DNA from: Actinomycetota bacterium
GTDB taxonomy: Bacteria > Actinomycetota > Acidimicrobiia > Acidimicrobiales > Ilumatobacteraceae
DNA length: 14,083 bases
Direction of reading: 5' to 3'
Assembly (NCBI GenBank): GCA_009705435.1
Contig: WLTJ01000013.1
Coordinates: 1 to 14,083 of the forward strand
Shown here one piece after another: positions 1 to 7,218 of this stretch. Positions within the stretch are counted from its first letter, which is position 1; each line of letters begins with the position of its first letter. The position numbers and the translations under genes were made by a program. The notes under the pieces were generated by a model. The model searched no databases and was not told the origin of the DNA. It saw nothing but the letters and a program-made list of their open reading frames with translations.

Positions 1-447
1 ACGAGTGTCGCTGTAGAAGGCTGCGAGTGCCACCAGCACCGCCGGTTTTGCAAATTCAGCTGGCTGAAAAGCAATAGGTCCAAAGTCAAATGACAGTCGT
101 GCTCCGCCTTTTAATGCCCCGACTGACAAAACAAGAACCAATGCTATTAAGGATACGCCATAGAGAAAATACGCCCGCTCGCGCAGCATTTGATAGTCAA
201 ACGACATCACAACTACGACAGCCAGTGCGGACGCTAGAAGGAACGCAACCTGGCGAACACTAAACCAGTAGGGGTCACTATCAACCTTCCAAAAAGTGGC
301 ACTATAAATCGCAAAGACCCCGATAATCCCCATCGTCAAAATTGAGCCCAACATCACCCAGTCGATATTGCGCCGGGGATCGCTTGGTCCAGATCGAATA
401 TTGCCAAGCCCTGAATTGGGTCGCCTATTCAAGAATGGCAGGCTCAT
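1..447 (-). CDS. rodA: Rod-shape SEDS glycosyltransferase RodA (N-terminal part; 3' end outside window)
   Basis: The reading frame is open from the ATG at 447 to the left edge, giving 149 residues (MSLPFLNRRP... to ...FYSDTR), so the protein is truncated by the window. RodA is the SEDS-family peptidoglycan polymerase that uses lipid II and works with PBP2 in lateral wall synthesis in the cytoplasmic membrane. Seen here are a short basic cytoplasmic N-terminus, hydrophobic segments at about residues 31-48, 67-83 and 94-110, and the SEDS signature region around GGARLSFDFG followed by FQPAEFAKPA (about 114-136), which matches the family's GARRW...QPSEFAK block, although R-L-S replaces the usual R-R-W. 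The start shares one base with the mrdA stop (TGATG), which indicates translational coupling. FtsW is the alternative SEDS member; the place directly after PBP2 and mreBCD favours RodA. Confidence 0.9.
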   Translation of the reverse strand, partial: MSLPFLNRRPNSGLGNIRSGPSDPRRNIDWVMLGSILTMGIIGVFAIYSATFWKVDSDPYWFSVRQVAFLLASALAVVVVMSFDYQMLRERAYFLYGVSLIALVLVLSVGALKGGARLSFDFGPIAFQPAEFAKPAVLVALAAFYSDTR

Positions 448-2639
448 CAGTCACGACCGCCATACGCCGAGCCGCTCAAACAACTTTTATTGGAAAGCAA
501 CCTTTGTGGAGCTGCAACAGTGGCAGTGATATCAAGTGGGTTGGATGGCAAGACCTCACCCATCTTGGCCACACCAGCTACGGCCATGAACATGCATTTC
601 ACAACAGGTGCTGCGGCTTTTGCTCCATAGCCACTTTTCTCCAAGTACGCGGTGACAACTATTGGCTGAGCGGGGTCAAGACTAAAAGCACCAAATGCCG
701 ATGAGTCGTTCCACGGAAGTGCAGCGCGTCCTTGAGCGGTACCAGTTTTCCCAGCAATCGGAAGGATGTCATATGGATAAGACTGAAACAAACGCTCTCC
801 CGTTGTGGAGTGATACGACCCAAAGGTCACCCCAGGACCGGTGATCACCCGAGACAGTCCCCTGACGATCGGATCACGAATTTCGTCAGGAATATTCATA
901 CTACGAATGGTGTCTTTGTTCGCCAAGAAAGTTTCAACGACCGCCTGACCCATATCGGCGTAGCCAACTATGTCGGAATTGGGAGTTCCAGGTTGCAGTA
1001 AGGCTCGCCCCACGAGTGGGCGGTTGACATCTCCACCATTTGCTAGGGCGCCGTATGCCTGCGCCAACTGCAACGGTGAAGCCGCCAAAAGCCCCTGGCC
1101 AACGGCAAGTTGCACATTGTCACCCACTAGATAGTCAGTACTTTCACCTGCCATCAAAGCACCATCTTCAACTAATTTTTTCTTACTCTCTTTGTCGGGC
1201 ACTCTGCCTGCCGTCTCAAAGGGAAGATCGATGCCAGTTCTGCTACCAAAGCCAAACTTTCTCACTTCGTCTTGGAGGATTGGCTGACCGCCTCGCTGGG
1301 CGAAAATTTCTTCTCCAATTTTATAGAAAAAGGTATCGCTCGAGACTGCTAATGCGTCTTCAACCGTGACGTCGCCGTATCGACACGCATAGTTGCCTCC
1401 CCCACACAATGCATTTCGATAAATACATTTCACAACCAAACATGTTTCCTTATCAATGCTCGTGAGTTGGTAGGAGCCACGATCGGGATACTCATATTCG
1501 CTACCTCCCACAAGTTGCCCTGAGTCAAGAGCCGCGTAAGCCACGAAGGGCTTGAAACTCGAACCCAGGTTGTACTGACCCTGAATCGCACGGTTGACCA
1601 AAAGAGATTTGTCGGGGTCGTCAGTTTTAGGGAAAATCTCCCGGAATTTGTCGCTCGAGATCCCCGAGTTGAACCAGCGATTATCAAAGGTTGGATAACT
1701 CGCCAATGCCAGAACTTCACCCGTCGAATAATCCATCATCACCACCGAGCCCGCTGGGCTTTTCAAGTTTTCGCATTCCGCAAATTGTGGCTTCACAACT
1801 TGCTGTTTGCTGTCTTTGGCCTGGCATGTTTCGACGAAACGTCGAACCAACAATTGCGTTTCTAAGGCCTGCTCTGCGTATTGCTGATAGTCAAGATCAA
1901 TCGCCAATTGCAGATCATTTCCCGCTATCGGTTCAATTCTCTCAACTACTTTCAGAATTGTTCCGCGTGAGTCAATTTCGTATTTTACATAGCCAGGTTT
2001 CCCTCGCAAATAACGTTCATAAATCTTCTCAACCCCGAATTGCCCGACCCGTTCGTTGAGGTCGTATCCGACATCAAGATATTGCGCTACGTCGTTCTCG
2101 GTAATTGAACCGAGGTAACCAACGACATGAGCAGCGAGTGGTGCTAAAGGATATTCGCGTTTCCATTGTGCAACGAAATCAATACCAGGGAAATCCTCAT
2201 TGCGCTCAATGAGATATGCCGCCGTCTCTTCGCTGACACCTTCTGCTAGTGGCATCGGTAATAGAGGACTGTATTTATTACTTGTGAAGCGTTCTTCCAT
2301 ATCGCTCACGCTCATATCAAGCACTTTGGACAAACGACCAAATAGTTCCAGCCGATCCTTGGTATCTACGACACTGCCTTCACTCCCCATCGCTTCCCAT
2401 GCAACAGTAATTGTCAAGATACGTTCATTGTCGGCCATGATCCGACCTTCGCGATCAAAAATTCTGCCTCGCTCAGGTAGCAACTTCACGGTTCTGGTTT
2501 TGTTGGCCTGAACGCGTTGCTCGAGCGCAGGTGCATCGACAACCTGCAAAAACCACATACGCATGACCAGTGCAGCAAACAGCACAAGGGCAACCACCCC
2601 GAGAGATGCCAAACGAGTTGAACGTCTGTCAACAGCCAC
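447..2639 (-). CDS. mrdA: Penicillin-binding protein 2, elongasome transpeptidase
   Basis: This 730-residue protein is a class B penicillin-binding protein that cross-links peptidoglycan as the partner of RodA. It has one N-terminal membrane anchor (about 12-34), a pedestal/dimer region with the R-G-x-I-x-D-R-x-G motif (57-65), and an extracytoplasmic transpeptidase domain. The active-site motifs are S360-S-F-K363 (SxxK), S433-S-D435 (SxN position, with Asp as is common in the PBP2 branch) and K631-T-G633. Four cysteines (400, 405, 412, 419) lie between the first two motifs, and two more (272, 289) lie upstream; this is unusual for an exported domain. The start is GTG at 2639. An in-frame TGA lies 15 bases upstream and no strong ribosome binding site is visible, so the start is slightly uncertain. 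The gene lies 42 bases after mreD and overlaps the rodA start by one base. Confidence 0.95.
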   Translation of the reverse strand: MAVDRRSTRLASLGVVALVLFAALVMRMWFLQVVDAPALEQRVQANKTRTVKLLPERGRIFDREGRIMADNERILTITVAWEAMGSEGSVVDTKDRLELFGRLSKVLDMSVSDMEERFTSNKYSPLLPMPLAEGVSEETAAYLIERNEDFPGIDFVAQWKREYPLAPLAAHVVGYLGSITENDVAQYLDVGYDLNERVGQFGVEKIYERYLRGKPGYVKYEIDSRGTILKVVERIEPIAGNDLQLAIDLDYQQYAEQALETQLLVRRFVETCQAKDSKQQVVKPQFAECENLKSPAGSVVMMDYSTGEVLALASYPTFDNRWFNSGISSDKFREIFPKTDDPDKSLLVNRAIQGQYNLGSSFKPFVAYAALDSGQLVGGSEYEYPDRGSYQLTSIDKETCLVVKCIYRNALCGGGNYACRYGDVTVEDALAVSSDTFFYKIGEEIFAQRGGQPILQDEVRKFGFGSRTGIDLPFETAGRVPDKESKKKLVEDGALMAGESTDYLVGDNVQLAVGQGLLAASPLQLAQAYGALANGGDVNRPLVGRALLQPGTPNSDIVGYADMGQAVVETFLANKDTIRSMNIPDEIRDPIVRGLSRVITGPGVTFGSYHSTTGERLFQSYPYDILPIAGKTGTAQGRAALPWNDSSAFGAFSLDPAQPIVVTAYLEKSGYGAKAAAPVVKCMFMAVAGVAKMGEVLPSNPLDITATVAAPQRLLSNKSCLSGSAYGGRD

Positions 2640-2681
2640 GAAGCAACTCTGTCATACGATCCATCATCATTATCTTCAGCA

Positions 2682-3218
2682 TTACAAAAATAGTTCTGCT
2701 GGAGGCGAAATCCGCTGTTCACGACGGATGGCTAGGCACCACTGAGATATCGGAATAAAGACGAACGCCGAGAGCGCATTGACACAAGCTACGACGATGA
2801 TGACCTTGATGATGCGCCCCGAAAGCCACCCCTCAATACCGATCACATTCGCCACGACGGCTAAGGCGAAAGTCGCAACGCCGCTCAGCGTGCCCGTCAC
2901 AAGACAATCCAACCATTTTGGATTTGCCAAGGTGCGCGAATGAAAGTATCCAGCTCCCCAACCGGCACAGGCGTAGACCAATGCTGACAGTCCAAGCGGA
3001 CTAGTCAAAACAAGGTCAAACATCAGGCCCAAAACAAAACCTGCCAGCGCCCCACTTTCTGAACCACCCACCAACCCAGAGGTGATTGAAAGCGCCAGAA
3101 GCAGTTGGGCAATGATTCCAAAAAACTTCATCTCTGTCAGCAAGGTTGTTTGCACTGCTAAAAGCAAAAGCCCAACTAAAAATAGACGCGTCACCGGACG
3201 ATTCAAAAGATTGATCAT
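2682..3218 (-). CDS. mreD: Rod-shape-determining membrane protein MreD
   Basis: This 178-residue integral membrane protein belongs to the elongasome scaffold, linking the MreB filament and MreC to the RodA/PBP2 synthase. About five or six hydrophobic segments are visible (roughly 10-28, 32-50, 55-70, 74-91, 103-127, 134-162). The MreD hallmark is the stretch from SGALAGFVLGLMFD through SPLGLSAL (55-80), with Gly-rich packing and an Asp. The ATG at 3218 overlaps the mreC stop by four bases (ATGA), a classic coupling arrangement that fixes the start. MreD proteins are poorly conserved, so the call rests on the hallmark motif, the topology and the position between mreC and mrdA. Confidence 0.9.
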   Translation of the reverse strand: MINLLNRPVTRLFLVGLLLLAVQTTLLTEMKFFGIIAQLLLALSITSGLVGGSESGALAGFVLGLMFDLVLTSPLGLSALVYACAGWGAGYFHSRTLANPKWLDCLVTGTLSGVATFALAVVANVIGIEGWLSGRIIKVIIVVACVNALSAFVFIPISQWCLAIRREQRISPPAELFL

Positions 3219-4348
3219 GGAATCGCCGTCGCTACTGGTTGATAAAGCAGAACTCGGACAAAGTTCAATGACTGTAAACGTGCCGACAAGCGCACCTCAA
3301 GCACCGCCCCTGAAGTTCCTGTGCGTTCAATAATCTTGATCACGCGCCCGATAACGATTCCACGAGGAGCCAAACTGCTTGACCCACCTGATGTAAATAT
3401 CAAAGCCCCGACGCGGACTTCACCAAATCTCGAGTTCTGATCAATAAATTCAACAATCGGCGCAGCATCTAATCCGCGACCGCGGAAAATTCCCGTTTCT
3501 GCCGCCGACAAATTATTGATGTCGATGGTCGTTGACGGCCCAGCGGATGTTGACCCTGGGGCAATTGTCACGATTGTGCCGATAGTTGTCGTACTGAAGC
3601 GATCAAAATCAATGCCAGAAAAGTCCACGGTTGTTGGTGACGCAACGAGAGTTGACGTCGCCGATCCGAATAACGTCGTTCCCGTCACGGGGATCGTCGT
3701 CGTGCTCGTCGTTGTCGTTGTACTAGAGGTCGTTGTTGTGCTGCTCGTCGTCGAGGTTGTCGTACTTGTCGTAGGCGGCACCACCTCTGCCTGATTCACG
3801 ACCTGCACTGGAGCCCCAAAGAGAACATCATTTGCCAGCAGCACAATGGCCCGATTTTCCTCAACCCAAGTGATCTTGCCCACCAAACCAGCTGCGTTCA
3901 CAACAGGCATACCTACCCGTAAACCACGCTTTGAACCCTGATTAATTTCCACGGTCTGCGAGAAATTAGAGGCCGAATCTCCAATGACTTGAGCCGTCAC
4001 CGATGAAATGTCGGCCAAGTTATCGATGCCGTTTAAGGCAAGTAACTCTTGAGCATCGCGAACCGTTGCTAACGCGGCAATAAATGAACCTTCTTGTTGA
4101 TCGAGTTGATCTTGCAATCGCTGATTCTCCGCCTCGAGCTCACCGTAGTTAGTGATTCCATTCCAGGCGTTTTCTATCGGTCGTGTGACAACTCGGACAG
4201 AATCTTGTACCGGTTCAAAAATTGCACCGAATACACGTTTGACCCCACCGACTATTGAGTTCCCTTGAAGATCCAAGGTCATCAACAAAAGCGAAGTCAA
4301 CGCCAGGATTGCTATTGACCGACGACGACTGACGGAATAAACCGGCAT
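3215..4348 (-). CDS. mreC: Rod-shape-determining protein MreC with long Thr/Ser-rich insertion
   Basis: MreC is a bitopic protein whose periplasmic or wall-facing part forms two beta-barrels that bind PBP2 and activate the RodA-PBP2 synthase. The 377-residue protein has a membrane anchor (about 11-25), a short coiled coil (about 65-100), and the first barrel with the family-typical VGMPVVNAAGLVGKI stretch (145-159). The second barrel follows at about 286-370, with VGALIFTSGGSSSLAPRGI (313-331). About 100 residues (187-285) are inserted between the barrels; residues 193-218 are exclusively Thr and Ser. This makes the protein longer than the usual 270-320 residues. The gene starts with ATG 17 bases after mreB and overlaps mreD by four bases. 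Confidence 0.95.
   Translation of the reverse strand: MPVYSVSRRRSIAILALTSLLLMTLDLQGNSIVGGVKRVFGAIFEPVQDSVRVVTRPIENAWNGITNYGELEAENQRLQDQLDQQEGSFIAALATVRDAQELLALNGIDNLADISSVTAQVIGDSASNFSQTVEINQGSKRGLRVGMPVVNAAGLVGKITWVEENRAIVLLANDVLFGAPVQVVNQAEVVPPTTSTTTSTTSSTTTTSSTTTTTSTTTIPVTGTTLFGSATSTLVASPTTVDFSGIDFDRFSTTTIGTIVTIAPGSTSAGPSTTIDINNLSAAETGIFRGRGLDAAPIVEFIDQNSRFGEVRVGALIFTSGGSSSLAPRGIVIGRVIKIIERTGTSGAVLEVRLSARLQSLNFVRVLLYQPVATAIP
3695..3772 (-). repeat. Low-complexity Thr/Ser codon tract in mreC
   Basis: Seventy-eight bases encode 26 consecutive Thr or Ser residues (MreC 193-218), mostly ACG, ACA, ACC, AGC and TCG codons. This gives a GTCGT-rich imperfect repeat on the plus strand. The codons are mixed rather than one pure triplet repeat, which suggests selection for the amino acids as well as possible slippage in the past. 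Length changes in multiples of three would leave mreC in frame. Confidence 0.85.
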
Positions 4349-4365
4349 GGTCCTAGCCCACCCAC

Positions 4366-5397
4366 CTAGTCATCACTATGCGACTGAAAGCCGCCCAGCA
4401 TCTCGATGTTCTCCAAAGCGCGTCCAGAACCAATGACCACGGAGAACAAGGGGTCATGCGCAATATTGATTGGCATCCCCGTCTCATGGGCTAAGCGACG
4501 ATCAATGCCATGCAGGAGGGACCCACCGCCAGTGATAGTGACACCCTTATACATAATGTCTGCAGCCAATTCGGGGGGCGTCTTATCAAGCGTTGTACGC
4601 ACTGCGTCGACGATTGCCGCAACTGGCTCAGCGACTGCTTCACGCACCTGCCCAGAGGTCAGAGAAATAGTCCGCGGTAATCCGCTGATCAAATCTCTTC
4701 CACGAATCTCGCTGGTGATTTCTTGGGCAAAAGGCCAAGCTGACCCCATTTGAATTTTGATGTCTTCTGCTGTTTGCTCACCGACAGCAAGGGAAAACTC
4801 TCTTTTCAGATAAGCCATAATGGCCTCATCAAGTTCGTCACCAGCAATTCGCAAAGACTGCGAAGTGACGATTCCGCCTAAAGAAATCACTGCTACTTCA
4901 GTGGTCCCACCACCAATATCCACAATCATGTTTCCACTGGCCTCGTTGATCGCCAGATCAGCACCGATCGCCGCTGCTATCGGCTCTTCAATAATGTGAA
5001 CTGGCTTACGCGCACCGGCATACTCTGCCGCATCCTGTACTGCCCGCGTTTCGACTCCAGTAATTCCAGACGGCACACACACGACCATGCGGGGTTTACT
5101 CCAGCGACTGCTATGCACTTTTTGGATGAAGTACCGCAACATTTTTTCACAGACTTCAAAATCAGCGATGACCCCATCTTTCAGGGGACGAACGGCACGA
5201 ATATGGCTCGGAGTTCGACCCATCATTCTCTTGGCTTCATAGCCAACGGCTATCGGACGACCGTCGGAAACATCCAGGGCCACCACCGAAGGTTCGTTCA
5301 AGACAATGCCCTGACCGCGCACGTAAATCAATGTGTTGGCAGTTCCCAAGTCAATCGCTATGTCTCGCCCGAGGGCTAGCGGATTATTTCGCGCCAT
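4366..5397 (-). CDS. mreB: Actin-like rod-shape protein MreB
   Basis: MreB is the ATP-binding bacterial actin that forms membrane-associated filaments and orients the elongasome. The 343-residue protein, of normal length, has the phosphate-1 loop DLGTANT (16-22), the EEPIAAAIG segment (137-145), the phosphate-2 loop DIGGGTTE (160-167) and the adenosine motif TGGGSLL (289-295). A TTG two codons further upstream is in frame, but the ATG at 5397 is chosen because a strong GGAGG lies eight bases before it, whereas that site would be only two bases from the TTG. It opens the mreBCD-mrdA-rodA group, with ndk 57 bases upstream and mreC 17 bases downstream. Confidence 0.97.
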   Translation of the reverse strand: MARNNPLALGRDIAIDLGTANTLIYVRGQGIVLNEPSVVALDVSDGRPIAVGYEAKRMMGRTPSHIRAVRPLKDGVIADFEVCEKMLRYFIQKVHSSRWSKPRMVVCVPSGITGVETRAVQDAAEYAGARKPVHIIEEPIAAAIGADLAINEASGNMIVDIGGGTTEVAVISLGGIVTSQSLRIAGDELDEAIMAYLKREFSLAVGEQTAEDIKIQMGSAWPFAQEITSEIRGRDLISGLPRTISLTSGQVREAVAEPVAAIVDAVRTTLDKTPPELAADIMYKGVTITGGGSLLHGIDRRLAHETGMPINIAHDPLFSVVIGSGRALENIEMLGGFQSHSDD

Positions 5398-5405
5398 AGC
5401 CAAAG

Positions 5406-5412
5406 CCTCCTC
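5406..5412 (-). promoter_or_regulatory. Strong ribosome binding site of mreB
   Basis: On the minus strand GAGGAGG sits eight bases before the ATG at 5397. It is the strongest Shine-Dalgarno sequence in the run of minus-strand genes, and it decides the start of mreB. This fits the high protein level that MreB usually needs relative to MreC and MreD. Confidence 0.8.
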
Positions 5413-5446
5413 AGACGTGTTGCCCGCAGGAACGGACGGATGATTA

Positions 5447-5466
5447 CCGAAATGTTACAGTTTCGG
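5447..5466 (-). other. Small inverted repeat over the ndk stop codon
   Basis: CCGAAA and TTTCGG form a perfect six-base stem with an eight-base loop that contains the end of ndk (stop at 5455-5457). There is no T-rich tail, so a standard intrinsic terminator is unlikely. A stem of this size can occur by chance. It could modestly stabilise the upstream message or reduce read-through into mreB. Confidence 0.35.
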
Positions 5467-5865
5467 GAAGAAAATACTGATCTCTCGCTCAGCGGAGGCC
5501 AACGAGTCGCTGCCATGGACAAGGTTTTCGGTGAATAGGAGGCCCAAATCGCCACGAATCGTTCCTGGTGCGGCCGACCGGGGGTTTGTGGCTCCCATCA
5601 TGTTGCGCACGACTTCCCAGGTGTTCTCTGGGCTTTCGAGCACCAAGGCTACGACGGGACCACGGGACATAAAAGCCACGAGTTCACCGTAAAAACCTTT
5701 GCCGACATGCTCTTCGTAGTGGCGAGCCAAGGTGTCAGCATCCAGTTGGCGGAGTTCAAGAGCCACGACTTTGAGCCCTTTGGCCTCAAATCGCGACAAA
5801 ACGGTTCCGATCAGGCCGCGTTCAACGGTGTCGGGCTTTAAAAGGACAAGAGTACGGTCAGACAT
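5455..5865 (-). CDS. ndk: Nucleoside diphosphate kinase
   Basis: Ndk moves the gamma phosphate from ATP to other nucleoside diphosphates through a phosphohistidine intermediate, balancing the NTP and dNTP pools in the cytoplasm. The 136-residue protein is the standard bacterial length. Visible are K10 in the TLVLLKPD strand, the NPRSAAPGTIRGDLG substrate loop (94-108) and the catalytic histidine H117 in NLVHGSDS (114-121). The start is ATG, with an AGGAT-type ribosome binding site nine bases upstream that lies in the loop of a small dyad. It sits between folC (30 bases upstream) and mreB. Confidence 0.97.
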   Translation of the reverse strand: MSDRTLVLLKPDTVERGLIGTVLSRFEAKGLKVVALELRQLDADTLARHYEEHVGKGFYGELVAFMSRGPVVALVLESPENTWEVVRNMMGATNPRSAAPGTIRGDLGLLFTENLVHGSDSLASAEREISIFFPKL

Positions 5866-5866
5866 A

Positions 5867-5910
5867 GCGGTAAATCCTACCGCCTAGGCGAGTTCTCAGG
5901 GCAGAACTCG
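5867..5910 (-). promoter_or_regulatory. Cluster of three dyads between folC and ndk
   Basis: Three symmetric elements fill this 44-base stretch. CGAGTTCT/AGAACTCG (5889-5896 and 5903-5910) is a perfect eight-base stem with a six-base loop and spans the folC stop. CGCCTAGGCG (5881-5890) is a perfect ten-base palindrome. GCGGTA/TACCGC (5867-5872 and 5878-5883) is a six-base stem whose loop holds the AGGA ribosome binding site of ndk. Neighbouring elements share bases, so they could be alternative RNA folds. No T tract follows, so it is not a typical terminator. A regulatory role is inference. Confidence 0.5.
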
Positions 5911-7191
5911 ACGCAGATATGACCGAGCAGCCCCAACGACATATAAAGATCCGGTGATCAACAGGGCGTCATCAGGTCCAATGTGCTCAAGAGCACGGCC
6001 GATAGCGGCCTCCACGCTGTCCACGGTCTCAACATCATCGCAACCAATACGTCGAGCCGCCTGGGCCACTTCTTGGGCAGGTAAGCCCCGAGGAGAAGGA
6101 GCCGTACAGCACACCACGAGGTCAAAATCGTCGGCCCGCAAGGCCGCCAGCATCGCATCTGGATCTCTACCTTGTAGGCAACCGAGAAGCAAGAGGCGTC
6201 GTCCCGCAGGGTCAAAATCTTCAAAAAACACCGAAGCACACACATCAGCACCCGCTGGATTGTGGGCTCCATCAACGATGACCAACGGTTGATGCCCCAA
6301 GACCTCAAAACGCCCCGGCATGGCGACAGCAACGAAGGCTTCATCAATCACGTCAGACTCCAAAGCACGGGCGAAGAATGCCTCAACTGCCGTGATCGCC
6401 ACAATCGCATTGTCGGCTTGATGTCGCCCGTGCAAAGGCACAAGAACTTCGGGATAGATAGTCGTTGGAGTTCGCACATCGATGACTCGTCCGCCAAGCG
6501 CAAGTTGATTGGAGTCAACTTCAAAATCAGTTTTACGGACTAACAGCGAGGCTCCATTCGCAGCCGCAAAAATGGCGACCATCTCGGGGTCGCTCTCTCC
6601 GCACACGACAACACTCTGCGGTTTGATGATTCCGGCTTTTTCAACCGCGATATCAGCCCGCGTCGGTCCAGCAAACTCCATATGATCCAAACCAATGTTG
6701 GTAATCACTGCCACTTGAGCATCGACCACATTGGTTGCGTCCCAACGACCGAGTAGCCCAACTTCAATCACCATGACATCCACGGCCTCATCGGCGAACC
6801 ACCGAAAAGCTGCCGCTGTGCAAATATCAAAATAGCCAGGGCGCATCCCGGCGAGAACCTCAAGGTCAGCAATCGCAGAAATCTGTTCGCCGAAAGACTC
6901 GTCGCTGATCACTTCACAATCAATCGTGAAGCGTTCATTAACTCGCTCGAGATGTGGACTGGTGTAAGTCCCCACGCGTAACCCACTCGCCATCAACAAA
7001 CGAGTCACCATCTGTGCCGTGGAACCTTTTCCATTAGTGCCAGTGATGTGAATAACGGGGGCACAGTGTTGCGGTTCGCCTAATAGTTCACACAGTCGCG
7101 AAATCGTTGCGGTTGAGGGAGAGTCAATTCTGCCGGTCTTGTCGTACGAAGCGTGATGGTCAAGATAATCAAGAGCCTGTTGATAGGTCAC
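5896..7191 (-). CDS. folC: Folylpolyglutamate synthase / dihydrofolate synthase
   Basis: FolC is an ATP-dependent ligase of the Mur ligase fold that adds glutamate to dihydropteroate and/or to folates, completing folate synthesis and retaining folates in the cell. The 431-residue protein is of usual length. Visible motifs are the P-loop ITGTNGKGST (49-58), TSPHLERVNER (77-87), the EVGLLGRWDATN segment (143-154), DHMEFAG (169-175), the conserved lysine in EKAGIIKP (184-191), HGRHQADNA (254-262) and the C-terminal-domain motif DGAHNP (307-312). The start is GTG at 7191 with AAGG seven bases upstream. It lies 27 bases after clpX and 30 bases before ndk. In several actinobacteria valS precedes folC; it is not present here. 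Confidence 0.95.
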   Translation of the reverse strand: MTYQQALDYLDHHASYDKTGRIDSPSTATISRLCELLGEPQHCAPVIHITGTNGKGSTAQMVTRLLMASGLRVGTYTSPHLERVNERFTIDCEVISDESFGEQISAIADLEVLAGMRPGYFDICTAAAFRWFADEAVDVMVIEVGLLGRWDATNVVDAQVAVITNIGLDHMEFAGPTRADIAVEKAGIIKPQSVVVCGESDPEMVAIFAAANGASLLVRKTDFEVDSNQLALGGRVIDVRTPTTIYPEVLVPLHGRHQADNAIVAITAVEAFFARALESDVIDEAFVAVAMPGRFEVLGHQPLVIVDGAHNPAGADVCASVFFEDFDPAGRRLLLLGCLQGRDPDAMLAALRADDFDLVVCCTAPSPRGLPAQEVAQAARRIGCDDVETVDSVEAAIGRALEHIGPDDALLITGSLYVVGAARSYLRRVLP

Positions 7192-7218
7192 GGCATTACC
7201 TTGTTTGTACGGCGCAGG

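Noticed and set aside
435..463. ATGGC/GCCAT stem at the mrdA-rodA junction
   Set aside because: A five-base stem with a 19-base loop is at chance level.
2486..2722. Minus-strand 78-codon frame across the mreD-mrdA junction
   Set aside because: It overlaps the well-supported ends of both genes in another frame and has no recognisable protein features.
3199..3225. CGATTC/GAATCG stem around the mreC-mreD ATGA overlap
   Set aside because: A six-base stem with a 15-base loop is expected by chance several times in a window of this size.
3516..3794. Plus-strand open frame rich in Val (92 residues)
   Set aside because: It is the complement of the Thr/Ser tract of mreC; the valine runs follow directly from antisense Thr codons, and there is no ribosome binding site.
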